Shown: positions 1 to 7,115, counted from the stretch's first letter. The stretch: DNA of 8,043 nucleotides from JBEKIK01 sp050013075 (GCA_050013075.1 JBEKFZ010000149.1:1-8043); one strand, 5' to 3'. Program-made: numbers and translations. Notes: a model not told the origin generated them from the sequence alone.

Positions 1-187
1 TGACTATCGTATTCAGCGTGACAGCAGTAGTCGAAGGAGCATGGGTGCCGTCGTACGTGTCGCCGAAGGCGACGTTATCGTCCCTGTGGAACGTGTCAAG
101 GCTGGAGCTGGTGGTATCGTACCAGCTCTGCGTGGTGAAAATGTCCCAGGTCCCGCCGGACGTGCCGGACCAGTTCAGGCTATCCCC
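1..187 (-). other. Passenger-unit header motif 3
   Basis: From about residue 2110 to the edge the protein reads SLNWSGTSGGTWD, then TQSWYD, then RDDNVAFGDTYDG. This is the most typical of the three headers (L.WSG..GGTWD...W.......DD.V.FGD). It implies that a third passenger unit continues beyond the left edge, so the full protein is well over 2171 residues. Confidence 0.7.
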
Positions 188-3100
188 GGCTGTGGCTGCG
201 TGAAGGGTCACTTGAACCGTGGTTGCCGTCGAGCTTAGGGTTGGCGCGGTTCCGCGTCTATCCCAAGCGGTCGTCCAACCGCCGATGGAAGGAGCTGAGC
301 CCGATGTTTGAGTGATAATGGTATACGGCGTCCCGACTGTATAGCCGAGACCGGTGCAGACGTTGACCGACACAGCCCCGATAATGCTGCCCGTGCCGCC
401 GTTGAGAACGATCTGGTCGTTGCCAGAGCTGGTTGAAGTGTCGATCCTTATGTTCCCGCCGGAGATAATAGCGGTGCCGCCTGCGGCGGTATTGTCGAAG
501 GTCAACGTTCCGACCGTGCCATCCGTGCCCGGAACAATCGTGCCTTGGTTGTGAGTATAAGATCCAACTATCGAGCCGGAACCGGAGATGGTCTGGCCTA
601 CACCCGTGGAGTAAGGCGCAGACGGCGAGGGGGCGTACCCGGAGACATCTAAAGTAGCCCCCGAGGCGATACTTATCGTCGAAGAATTGAAGATCGATCC
701 AAAACCGGTAAGCACTAAGGTGCCTTGGCTAATGGTTGTCGGACCGGTGTAAGTATTGACGCCTGTAAACACCTGTGGGGAAGTTGTGCCGATCTTTGTC
801 ACGGCCATTATGCCGCCGTTGTCCCGAATCACGCCCGCGAAAGGATTCCCAGCGGCAGTCGTGTTTAAAGTCAGCGTGGAAGTAGTACCAACCGCTGAGT
901 TCTGAACGTAGGCAGTGTCGCTCGCATCGGAGCTGTACCCATCGCCCAGAGCGTTGATCTGTTCGCTATGGCCATTTAAGTCAAGAGTGGGAGTGCCCGA
1001 GGCCCCGAAAGATACGACAGTATCCTGGATTTGGTTAGTGCTAGCTCCGGTTATCTTCACAAGGCCGTTGGTGATGGTCAGACCGCGGTCTACACAGATC
1101 TGATTGCTGGTGCCTACGACGGGCATGTTAAGATCCACCTCACCTTGTAGGACGACGAGCTGCAACATTCTGTTTTGACCAACGGTGGCGGTAGTGCCCA
1201 GCGTGAGTGTGGCCGGGCTGTTCCATGTGAGCAACCTCGCCACGCTGGTTCCGTTATCAATGAGCTGGAAGGTGAGACTGCCCGTGCTGGTTAGAGTGAG
1301 ACCGCCCTGATAATTCAGTATAGTGGCGTTCAACGCGCCGGTAGTGCCGGTAGCGGAGTTGGTAATCATATCGTTTGTCAGAGTCGTACCGACAAGATTG
1401 ACGGCAGATTGTGTGACGCTTTGACCGTTGAGGTCTAGGACCGCACTAGTTGAAAGGTTGAGGACATTGGCGGCGTCGCCCAGTGCCGTGCTGCTGCCGA
1501 GCGTAAGCTTGCCGCCGTTGATGTTGTTAGTGCCTGTATAAGCGTTTGCGCCGGAAAGGGTTAGCGTACCCGAGCCAGTGCTGCTTAACAAGGTCAAGCC
1601 GCTTATATTAGAAGCATCGATCGAGCCGGCGTAGGAGACGTCCTGAGTGCCGACGTCGATTGAAATCGCGCCGGTGCTGTTTTTGATCTTGCTGCCATGG
1701 TCCACTGCGTAGCCGGAGGCGTACTGGATTGTGCCGCCGGTGAAGGAGATAGTTCCGCTGCCCAGTGCGTTTACGCCGCTGATTGGGTTATAGTAGGCGA
1801 CGTTCAGAATGCCGCCGGCGATGGTCGTGCCGCCGGAGTAGGTATTGGAGTTTGTCAACGACGTGGTTCCAACTCCGCTCTTAATGATGGCAACGGTTCC
1901 AGTGCCGTTCTGAATAATGCCGTTAAAATAATCGGGAGTATTAGTGGTGCTGAAATTGATGGATCCGGGATCACTATTGTTGGTAATGGTGCCGGAGCCG
2001 GTAAGTGCGCCGACGATCAAATTTTGTCCGTGGAGGTTCAGGACGCCGTCAAGCGTAACCCAGCCTGTTCCCAGTGCGGTGGAGGTTCCAATCTGGAGCG
2101 TGGCGCTGGGGCCGATGTACGTGCCGCCGCTGTAAGTATTGGCGCCATTGAACACAAACATTCCGCCGGTACCCATTAAATCGAGCTCGCACGACGAACC
2201 GCCGCTGATTACGGTGGGATTGACGGATGTACCTACGGTAAAAGCGTGGGAGGAATTATTGTACCACGTCTGATAGGCAGTGAGGACCAAGCCGCCGGTG
2301 CTGATGGTATGGCCGGTGGTGCCTGAACCGGAGTCAATAGTGATTCCACCGCTGATGGTAAGCTGTTGGCCGGATCCTCCGATCGTTACATTGGCGCCTG
2401 GGTTGGAATTGAAAGTCAAAGCCTGGATAGTCATATCTCCACCCAAAGTCTGGGTGAAGTTTGCAGCGGATGGGGCGCTGATATAGACATGGGTGGAGCT
2501 GCCCGGGAGCACACCTGTTATGGGAACGCCAGACAAATCAACCCAGTTCGTATCGCCCGTGGTCACACCATCATCATGTGCATTCCACACCGAGCCTTTC
2601 GCGCCGGTGAGGTTTCCCTTCCATTGCGCATCAGTCGGGGGCGAAGCGCCATTCGCTTGCAAATATGTATGTGTGGAGTCATAAACGAGTGTGTAAGCGG
2701 CCATTCCGAAAGGAACGGGCGGCGTCGTGCCGAGGGTCAGCGACCCGGCTCCATTTTTAACGGCGTACTGGAGAATCGCATATTGGGTGCCCCCAATGCC
2801 GGGTGTTGAACCGTAGACATTAATCGTGGTGGCGCCGTTTACCGTGAAGTTATTATTGAGGACGATCAGGTCCGCGGTCAGGCTGCCGCCAACGACATTG
2901 AAGTCGAAGTTCAAGGTTGAAGCGCCCACGGTCAGGGTCGACGCGGAAAGGCTATTGAGGTTTAGGGTGTCAATCTTGGAATCGACCATACTGAGTGTGC
3001 CGCCGGTGGCTACATTCACACCCGTGGAGACGGTGGTGGTTCCAACGGTAATGTTACTGCTGTCGGCGGCGAACGGCGTGGCAAAAATCGCGCCGTTGCC

Positions 3101-6100
3101 TACGCTAACCGAATTCAACGTCGTCGCGTTCTTCCTTAGATTGAAGGTGCCGCCGGTGAGCGTAGCCGAGGCGTTGGTGGAATTGAATGCGCCGGTGGCG
3201 GCTATATCGAGCGTGCCGCCGGATACGGAAAACGAATTAGAAGCAATGTTGCCGTTAAGATATAGCGTTCCGTTGTTGACGGTCGTGAGACCCGTGTAGG
3301 TGCAGGTTCCGGTGATAGTCAGGTTGCCTGCGCCTGTCTTAAACAGAGCAGTTGTACCGCTTCCATTGTTGATGTGGCCGGCATAGGTCGAGGTAGCGCC
3401 CAAACCGCCGATTTTGAAGGTCGTGGTAGTGCCGGCAAGGCCATTGTTGCGGATAATGGAATTAGTCGCGACTCCAGTCAGCGCGCCAATTTGGATGGTA
3501 GCGTCGGTCTGGAGTTGGGATTGATAGTCATATTCGGTAGTATCCGTGGCGGAGAAGTTGAGAATTCCGTTTGCCAACTCGCTGGCGGTGTTTACCAGGG
3601 TGACTGCCGTAGTGCCGCCGTTACTGGCCAGGTATAATGTGCCCTTATAATTGGACCAATCTCCGGACAAGATGGCGCCCCCGCCGCTATTTCCTCTGAC
3701 ATACAACTGTGCATCCGACGCGCCGGTGAAACTGCCTGATAGGTATACGGCATTGCCGCTTTCCGTCCTGAAATTGTTGTACTGATTGCTGGAGACAATG
3801 AAGTTATTGGTGATAGTGGCACAAGTTTCGCCATTAATATTAGTTATCCATATCGCGCCGGCGTTCAGTGTAATAGTGCCTGTGCCCAGCATAGTGTTTC
3901 CAATAATGGCCTTCAGGTCAATGGTTGAGGCGGTGTTAAAGGAGGAGGCTGCTGTCCCTCCGTAGGTGCCGGTTGCATCGAGGACCAGACCTCCCGAGAA
4001 CTTGCTGTCCACTGCGCCGACATCCCAGACTCCTGTGCCGGTTTTGATGAGCTTAACCGCGCCTAAGCCATCCGTGATGCAAATGTTTGTGTTATAGGAG
4101 TTCGCATTGTTCATGCCCATTATTAACGTAGCCGGGGTGGTGCTATTGTTGTTCACAATTTTACCGAACGAGCCGTTGACAGTGCCGGCGTTCAGGGTCT
4201 GGCCGTTGAGATCGAGGGTACCGCCGTAATTGACCCAGAGGGCGCCGTTCCCGGTGCCGAACGGGCCGGATGTACCTGCGGTCGTTGAAGTGTTCAGGAT
4301 GACCTTACCGTTGCCAATATAAGTAGCGCCCGTATAGGAATTCGTTGCGTTGATTACCAGAGTGCCTGGGCCGGTTTTGGTCAAACTCAGGGCGTTGCTC
4401 CCGTTGTTGGTGATGAGCGAACTGATAGTCAGTGTGCCCGTGCCGAACTGGCTGACGATCAGCTCCGAACCGGACGCGGCCGGGCCGTTGAGCGTGCCGT
4501 TTTTAATTTCGTAATCATCCGCGCCGGCGAACAACAAGCCGCTGCCGGCAAAAGTCAACGTATAGCCGCCGAGATTCAAATTATAACTACTTCCGCCGCC
4601 GGTGCTGATTCTTAGCGTGTTGACCGTGGTAGCGGCGGACAGCGTATTGGTGCCCGTACTCGCGAGCGAAGTGTTGTCCGTCGAGGTCCAAGTTGTTGCA
4701 TATCCCGTATAAGCTGTAATCAGCGTATCACTTGCAGATGCGGCGCTGTGTGCCCATTGGGCGTTGCCGGAACCGTCGATCACCGTGGCCCAGGCGCCGA
4801 TGATGCCGGTTGAGTTGTCGGAGTTGTCGGTGGTGGCAATATTGGGTGCGCCAATGCACAGGGCCGTTCCCGTGCCCGTGCCCGATCCTCCTCCGGAATA
4901 TCGGGAGATTGTATTCAGATTTATGAGACCCGAGGTGCTTGGGGTGGTGTCCCGGATAATGTTTAGTGTTCCGCCGGATACATCCCTGCCGCTGGCGCCA
5001 ACTGCAGTTGTGTTCAAATAAAGGGCGCTAACGGTTTCATTACCCGAGCCGCCTTTAAGCTCAAGAGTTGCCGATCCGGCCATATTCAAGGGACTCGAGG
5101 AAGACAATTTGGGGGTATCAGACGTGGTATGGTCCAAGATCACTGTTCCGGCCCGTATGGCGGTCCAGCCGGTATAGGAGTTGGCGCCGGACATAGTCAG
5201 TGTGCCGGTGCTTGCCCATTCAAGAGTGTCGGCATAGCTTGTCGATCCGTTAACGATCGGCCCCGCTACAGTCAAGCTGCTCGATCCGCGGAAGCCCATT
5301 CCCCTGACGGCAGACGGGGAAACGGAGAGTACAATTCCGCCGGCGCCCACGGCGATTGTGCCGCCGTTCACGTCCAGCGTATGGTTGTTGTTTTGGTTGT
5401 TGTAGATTCTATAGAAGCTTAGGGTGGCGTTATTCAAAATCTGAAGACCAGTAGGCTGATTAGCGTTGTTGTAAAATGTTAGATCCCCGCCAAAACTCAA
5501 GTTATTGGTGCCCAAGAATATGACGGAGTTTTTTATTAAATTTAGATTGACGCCGGCAAGGGTGAGCGCTCCGCCGCTGGTGTTGTCAATTCTGGTGTAA
5601 GTGGCTCTGCCGCCGTTGGTAGTCGCGATAGTAGCGCCGACGCCCAAGATGGCGTTAGTCGAGGCCCCGAAATTCAACAGACCCGCGTCGTAGATGCCGC
5701 CCGACGGCATGATTCCCGGGCCTGCGGTCATCGCAAGAGTGATAGTTCCGGTATATGTACTGTCAGTACCGGTGTTGTTTACAAGGGTTATCGGTCCGGG
5801 GCCGCTGATGGTCAGAGCGCCCGAGCCGGTCAGGCCGCCGCTGAGCGTGACGGCATTAGCCACCGGGTTGATCGTGCACGTGCCGTTGATATCGATGCCG
5901 CGGGCCTCGGTCAACGAGGCCGTCATTTTTAACGTGCCGCCGGTAAAGACGATGCGGTTAGTCGCGCTGGCATTGCCCAACTGGTTTGTATTGCTGTAAG
6001 ACAGGGTGCCCGCGGTAATCGTGGTGGCGCCGGCATATGTGTTGACGCCGGTGAGCGTGAGCACGCCCCCGCCGGCCTTTGAAAATCCTATTCCCGCGCC

Positions 6101-6514
6101 GCCGTCAGTTATGGCGCTGTTAATGGTGACATCGTTGCTGGCCGTGATAACGGACGTGCCGGTCAGAATCAACTTGTCGCCGCCGATGACATAGTTGTTC
6201 GCGCTGAACGTGAGGCTTTCCACACTCACTCCTGCGCCGCCGGTGCTGACTGTAACTGCGCCGCCGGTGCCGCCTGTGGGCGTCCCGAACACGGCGTCGC
6301 TGCCGGCGGTCCAAGCCTCGTCGACCAAAGTCGTGCCATTGTACCAATTTTTCAACGGAGTAACGGTATCCCAAGTGCCCGCTCCGCCGCCGTTAGCGGT
6401 TACGGTAAGACCTGGATCCCAATAAAGCGAAACCGCTTGCGAGTTCGCTGCCGTCAAAAGGCAGATACAAAATATTAAATTCATCACTAACCAGACATTC
6501 GATTGCCGCATCAT
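1..6514 (-). CDS. Giant autotransporter-associated beta-strand repeat protein, C-terminus outside window
   Basis: Secreted or cell-surface protein of the autotransporter passenger repeat type (PATR/TIGR02601-like), probably an adhesin or surface-layer component; the exact role is unknown. The frame holds 2171 full codons without a stop and runs off the left edge. The start is the ATG at 6514, seven bases after an AAAGGA ribosome binding site; the adjacent ATG at 6511 is an alternative. Residues 1-27 are a signal peptide. After it come header motifs at about residues 28-75, 1292-1345 and 2110-2171, nine clear repeats and one weak one, and several LDLNG-type strands. Composition is rich in Gly, Thr, Ser, Asn and Ala and poor in charged residues, as in parallel beta-helices. 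No transmembrane segment is seen after the signal peptide. The export or anchor domain (autotransporter barrel, PEP-CTERM or other) must lie beyond the left edge. The family call is secure; function is inferred. Confidence 0.93.
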   Translation of the reverse strand, partial: MMRQSNVWLVMNLIFCICLLTAANSQAVSLYWDPGLTVTANGGGAGTWDTVTPLKNWYNGTTLVDEAWTAGSDAVFGTPTGGTGGAVTVSTGGAGVSVESLTFSANNYVIGGDKLILTGTSVITASNDVTINSAITDGGAGIGFSKAGGGVLTLTGVNTYAGATTITAGTLSYSNTNQLGNASATNRIVFTGGTLKMTASLTEARGIDINGTCTINPVANAVTLSGGLTGSGALTISGPGPITLVNNTGTDSTYTGTITLAMTAGPGIMPSGGIYDAGLLNFGASTNAILGVGATIATTNGGRATYTRIDNTSGGALTLAGVNLNLIKNSVIFLGTNNLSFGGDLTFYNNANQPTGLQILNNATLSFYRIYNNQNNNHTLDVNGGTIAVGAGGIVLSVSPSAVRGMGFRGSSSLTVAGPIVNGSTSYADTLEWASTGTLTMSGANSYTGWTAIRAGTVILDHTTSDTPKLSSSSPLNMAGSATLELKGGSGNETVSALYLNTTAVGASGRDVSGGTLNIIRDTTPSTSGLINLNTISRYSGGGSGTGTGTALCIGAPNIATTDNSDNSTGIIGAWATVIDGSGNAQWAHSAASASDTLITAYTGYATTWTSTDNTSLASTGTNTLSAATTVNTLRISTGGGSSYNLNLGGYTLTFAGSGLLFAGADDYEIKNGTLNGPAASGSELIVSQFGTGTLTISSLITNNGSNALSLTKTGPGTLVINATNSYTGATYIGNGKVILNTSTTAGTSGPFGTGNGALWVNYGGTLDLNGQTLNAGTVNGSFGKIVNNNSTTPATLIMGMNNANSYNTNICITDGLGAVKLIKTGTGVWDVGAVDSKFSGGLVLDATGTYGGTAASSFNTASTIDLKAIIGNTMLGTGTITLNAGAIWITNINGETCATITNNFIVSSNQYNNFRTESGNAVYLSGSFTGASDAQLYVRGNSGGGAILSGDWSNYKGTLYLASNGGTTAVTLVNTASELANGILNFSATDTTEYDYQSQLQTDATIQIGALTGVATNSIIRNNGLAGTTTTFKIGGLGATSTYAGHINNGSGTTALFKTGAGNLTITGTCTYTGLTTVNNGTLYLNGNIASNSFSVSGGTLDIAATGAFNSTNASATLTGGTFNLRKNATTLNSVSVGNGAIFATPFAADSSNITVGTTTVSTGVNVATGGTLSMVDSKIDTLNLNSLSASTLTVGASTLNFDFNVVGGSLTADLIVLNNNFTVNGATTINVYGSTPGIGGTQYAILQYAVKNGAGSLTLGTTPPVPFGMAAYTLVYDSTHTYLQANGASPPTDAQWKGNLTGAKGSVWNAHDDGVTTGDTNWVDLSGVPITGVLPGSSTHVYISAPSAANFTQTLGGDMTIQALTFNSNPGANVTIGGSGQQLTISGGITIDSGSGTTGHTISTGGLVLTAYQTWYNNSSHAFTVGTSVNPTVISGGSSCELDLMGTGGMFVFNGANTYSGGTYIGPSATLQIGTSTALGTGWVTLDGVLNLHGQNLIVGALTGSGTITNNSDPGSINFSTTNTPDYFNGIIQNGTGTVAIIKSGVGTTSLTNSNTYSGGTTIAGGILNVAYYNPISGVNALGSGTISFTGGTIQYASGYAVDHGSKIKNSTGAISIDVGTQDVSYAGSIDASNISGLTLLSSTGSGTLTLSGANAYTGTNNINGGKLTLGSSTALGDAANVLNLSTSAVLDLNGQSVTQSAVNLVGTTLTNDMITNSATGTTGALNATILNYQGGLTLTSTGSLTFQLIDNGTSVARLLTWNSPATLTLGTTATVGQNRMLQLVVLQGEVDLNMPVVGTSNQICVDRGLTITNGLVKITGASTNQIQDTVVSFGASGTPTLDLNGHSEQINALGDGYSSDASDTAYVQNSAVGTTSTLTLNTTAAGNPFAGVIRDNGGIMAVTKIGTTSPQVFTGVNTYTGPTTISQGTLVLTGFGSIFNSSTISIASGATLDVSGYAPSPSAPYSTGVGQTISGSGSIVGSYTHNQGTIVPGTDGTVGTLTFDNTAAGGTAIISGGNIRIDTSTSSGNDQIVLNGGTGSIIGAVSVNVCTGLGYTVGTPYTIITQTSGSAPSIGGWTTAWDRRGTAPTLSSTATTVQVTLHAATAGDSLNWSGTSGGTWDIFTTQSWYDTTSSSLDTFHRDDNVAFGDTYDGTHAPSTTAVTLNTIV
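188..450 (-). other. Closing segment of passenger unit 2
   Basis: The segment reads GNDQIVLNGGTGSIIGAVSV, then GLGYTVGTPYTIITQTSG and ATTVQVTLHA. It parallels the closing segment of unit 1 (a D.IVLNG strand, then a PY.II strand, then a final strand before the next header), which supports a repeated-unit architecture. Confidence 0.55.
710..796 (-). repeat. Autotransporter-associated beta-strand repeat 9
   Basis: KIGTTSPQ is followed by VFTGVNTYTGPTTISQGTL and then ISIASGATLDVSG. This is the last clear copy of the second unit. The preceding FAGVIRDNGGIMAVT is the usual lead-in. Confidence 0.8.
1505..1582 (-). repeat. Autotransporter-associated beta-strand repeat 8
   Basis: STGSGTL is followed by TLSGANAYTGTNNINGGKL, then LGSSTALGD and VLDLNGQSV. 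The copy is close to consensus, with the typical ALG and LDLNG strands after it. Confidence 0.8.
1805..1882 (-). repeat. Autotransporter-associated beta-strand repeat 7
   Basis: From about residue 1545 the protein reads KSGVGTT and then SLTNSNTYSGGTTIAGGIL. The copy is close to consensus. Confidence 0.78.
2090..2178 (-). repeat. Autotransporter-associated beta-strand repeat 6
   Basis: MGTGGMFV is followed by FNGANTYSGGTYIGPSATL, then IGTSTALG and VLNLHGQNL. This is the first repeat of the second passenger unit. Confidence 0.75.
2480..2641 (-). other. Passenger-unit header motif 2
   Basis: Residues about 1292-1345 read TDAQWKGN, then GSVWNAHDDG, then TNWVDLSG and later STHVYIS. This corresponds position by position to the opening motif at the N-terminus (W, G.W, NW, then a hydrophobic strand). 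It begins right after a closing segment of the preceding unit and is followed by a new series of repeats, so it marks the start of a second passenger unit inside one polypeptide. Confidence 0.6.
2642..2940 (-). other. Closing segment of passenger unit 1
   Basis: The segment reads LTADLIVLNNNFTVNGATTI, then GGTQYAILQYA, then FGMAAYTLVYD and TYLQANGASPP. It matches the closing part of passenger units in this family (ADLIVLN...NG.TTI.V....G..Y.I..Y.......Y.L......). It runs directly into header 2. Confidence 0.6.
3257..3340 (-). repeat. Autotransporter-associated beta-strand repeat 5
   Basis: Residues from about 1059 begin KTGAGNL and contain TITGTCTYTGLTTVNNGTL. Just before it lie NSIIRNNG, TTTTFKIGG and STYAGHINNGSGTTAL, the block that usually precedes this repeat in the family. 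Confidence 0.8.
3980..4045 (-). repeat. Divergent beta-strand repeat 4
   Basis: KTGTGVWDVGAVDSKFSGGL is followed by VLDATGTY. The KTGTG opening and the FSGGLVLDA close are recognisable, but the central G.N.Y is replaced by VDSKF and a WD is inserted. It is a divergent copy. Confidence 0.55.
4295..4378 (-). repeat. Autotransporter-associated beta-strand repeat 3
   Basis: Residues 713-740 begin KTGPGTLV and contain INATNSYTGATYIGNGKV. The next segment holds GTLDLNGQTLN, the usual LDLNG strand that follows such repeats. Confidence 0.75.
4690..4806 (-). other. WATV-type non-repeat block of the passenger
   Basis: Residues about 570-608 read GIIGAWATVIDG, then NAQWAHSA and LITAYTGYATTW. This resembles a conserved non-repeat block (GGWATV...WA.S.....I.AY.GY) seen in many giant autotransporter-repeat proteins of this group. 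It sits in a long stretch (about 4380-5130) without a clear YTG repeat, so the passenger mixes two kinds of building block. Confidence 0.5.
5132..5212 (-). repeat. Autotransporter-associated beta-strand repeat 2
   Basis: Residues 435-461 contain TMSGANSYTGWTAIRAGTV. The consensus SGANxYTGxTxIxAGT is intact, with a tryptophan after YTG. Confidence 0.75.
5732..5803 (-). repeat. Weak beta-strand repeat copy (unit 1)
   Basis: GPGPITLVNN followed by STYTGTITLA keeps the G.G.ITL strand and the YTGTITL strand. The connecting part differs from the consensus, and the usual G.N.Y is replaced by TGTDSTY. It is counted as a degenerate copy. Confidence 0.45.
6002..6079 (-). repeat. Autotransporter-associated beta-strand repeat 1
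   Basis: Residues 146-171 begin KAGGGVL and contain TLTGVNTYAGATTITAGTL. This is a near-consensus copy of the passenger repeat and the first after the N-terminal header. Confidence 0.8.
6290..6433 (-). other. Passenger-unit header motif 1
   Basis: The first residues of the mature protein read LYWDPG, then GGGAGTWDTVTPLKNWYNG, then SDAVFGTP. This is the W...GG.WD....NW......D.V.FG pattern that opens passenger units in autotransporter-repeat proteins. The same pattern recurs twice further along this protein. Confidence 0.7.
6434..6514 (-). other. Signal peptide of the giant repeat protein
   Basis: Residues 1-27 begin MMRQSN, giving one early arginine, followed by the hydrophobic stretch VWLVMNLIFCICLLTAA. 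A plausible signal peptidase I site follows at SQA/VS (residues 25-29). The mature protein would begin just before the first header motif LYWDPG. The two cysteines (16 and 18) sit inside the hydrophobic core and do not form a lipobox with the usual following residues, so a lipoprotein signal is unlikely. This supports Sec-dependent export. Confidence 0.8.
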
Positions 6515-6521
6515 AGCATGA

Positions 6522-6527
6522 TCCTTT
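6522..6527 (-). promoter_or_regulatory. Ribosome binding site of the giant repeat gene
   Basis: AAAGGA on the minus strand ends seven bases before the ATG at 6514 and ten before the ATG at 6511, so both starts are usable. A third ATG at 6519-6517 lies only two bases from the site and opens a two-codon frame (ATG CTA TGA). The stop of that frame overlaps both downstream ATGs, so it is unlikely to be the real start. Confidence 0.7.
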
Positions 6528-6539
6528 CAAAAAATGAAT

Positions 6540-6548
6540 CTTATAACA
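6540..6548 (-). promoter_or_regulatory. Candidate extended -10 promoter of the giant repeat gene
   Basis: Read on the minus strand the site is TGT TATAAG, an extended -10 (TGn) with five of six matches to TATAAT. No good -35 hexamer is present at 16-18 bp, which is acceptable for extended -10 promoters. Transcription would start near 6533, giving a leader of about 20 nt that just includes the ribosome binding site. An ECF-type promoter could be used instead; I did not find a convincing one. Confidence 0.4.
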
Positions 6549-6575
6549 CAGTGAAACACCTTGATATTTTTTTTT

Positions 6576-6601
6576 GGCAATAAAATCCCATGATTATTGC
6601 C
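6576..6601. repeat. Perfect 8-bp inverted repeat upstream of the candidate promoter
   Basis: GGCAATAA at 6576-6583 and TTATTGCC at 6594-6601 are exact reverse complements separated by 10 bp. A run of nine T on the plus strand (6567-6575) abuts the left arm. The centre lies about 45 bp upstream of the candidate -10 element, a usual place for an activator or repressor site. It could also fold as a hairpin, but on the minus strand it is followed by A rather than T, so it is not a terminator for these genes. Confidence 0.5.
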
Positions 6602-6854
6602 CTTTTATATTTATATATATTGATTGCGTTTACATACCATTGCTTACATGGGAACAAGAGCATACCCATGCGATCCGAGTTAAACGGATTGCCTTTAATC
6701 AATAACTTGCGTATTAAGCCCTTGATCCAACTTTGTGGATAATTGCGCAGGCTCTCGGCGGCGGCTTGCTTGCGATCGATGCCGGGAAACATCGAGATTT
6801 GCCGCATTCCGCCGCGTCAAGACATGTGCCTTTTAATTAAAATCTCCTTTCTTT

Positions 6855-6889
6855 CTGAAAAATCAGGGAAACCATAAAAATATTTTCAG
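6855..6889. repeat. Inverted repeat, potential hairpin C
   Basis: CTGAAAA at 6855-6861 pairs with TTTTCAG at 6883-6889 (7 bp, loop 21). On the minus strand an AAAGGAG sequence lies just beyond it at 6843-6849, but no usable start codon follows at normal spacing. Confidence 0.25.
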
Positions 6890-6923
6890 ACCTTTAGGCC
6901 TATTTAACTTTTCAATAAGTTGC

Positions 6924-6957
6924 GAAAAATCGACAACGATCGGATAAGCAATTTTTC
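6924..6957. repeat. Inverted repeat, potential hairpin B
   Basis: GAAAAAT at 6924-6930 pairs with ATTTTTC at 6951-6957 (7 bp, loop 20). The palindrome CGATCG lies inside the loop. The stem is AT-rich and therefore weak. Confidence 0.25.
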
Positions 6958-6963
6958 CAAATA

Positions 6964-6982
6964 GACTGAAAAGTGTTCAGTC
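6964..6982. repeat. Inverted repeat, potential hairpin A
   Basis: GACTGAA and TTCAGTC pair perfectly (7 bp) around a 5-base loop. It is not followed by a T-run on the minus strand, so it is more likely an operator or a leader hairpin than a terminator. Chance remains possible. Confidence 0.4.
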
Positions 6983-7115
6983 GATGTTCGCTGGATGCCT
7001 CTTTCAATTAAAATGTTAAAACAATGTTGTATTGAATCAAAATTAAAAGCTCTTCTCTATTCCAGCCTGCTCCTTTTTATTTATTCTTTAAGGGTTTTTA
7101 AACTCTTCCCTTCCC

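Larger units (their letters stand above)
6515..7115. other. AT-rich intergenic spacer with no convincing gene
   Basis: About 600 bp separate the stop of the FecR-LamG gene from the start of the giant gene. I find no tRNA, known riboswitch or strong rho-independent terminator. It contains the promoter-proximal signals described separately, an A/T tract at 6603-6622 and three AT-rich potential hairpins between 6855 and 6982. At about 6735-6830 there is a GC-richer patch. An open frame of 88 codons on the minus strand (6541-6807) crosses that patch, but it has no properly spaced ribosome binding site, no recognised family, and its end overlaps the candidate promoter; I do not call it a gene. Confidence 0.6.

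Noticed and set aside
1697..2179. Plus-strand open frame of 160 codons, and a similar one of 157 codons at 2826-3299
   Set aside because: They lie antisense to the giant repeat gene, whose GGC/GCC/ACC-rich codons leave few stops on the opposite strand. The translations show no recognisable domain and no ribosome binding site was seen.
6120..6374. Minus-strand frame of 84 codons rich in arginine
   Set aside because: It is an out-of-frame shadow inside the giant gene; the arginine richness comes from reading GGC-rich repeat codons one base off.
6734..6742. Perfect DnaA-box-like 9-mer (TTATCCACA on the minus strand) near an AT-rich tract
   Set aside because: Only one exact box was seen, with no dnaA, dnaN or rep gene and no cluster of boxes; a single copy is compatible with chance.
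6841..6960. GGCCTAAA word and nearby A-rich bases recalling a cyclic di-GMP riboswitch
   Set aside because: The other conserved parts of that riboswitch (the paired stems and the GCACAGGGCAAACC-like segment) are absent.
7013..7040. Sigma-70-like pair TTGATT / TAACAT with 16-bp spacing on the minus strand
   Set aside because: Each hexamer matches only four of six consensus bases and lies in AT-rich sequence where such pairs are common.
7090..7112. Possible terminator after the FecR-LamG stop (AAGGG...CCCTT)
   Set aside because: The stem is only 5 bp with a 13-base loop and no T-run follows on the minus strand; it is not a convincing rho-independent terminator.
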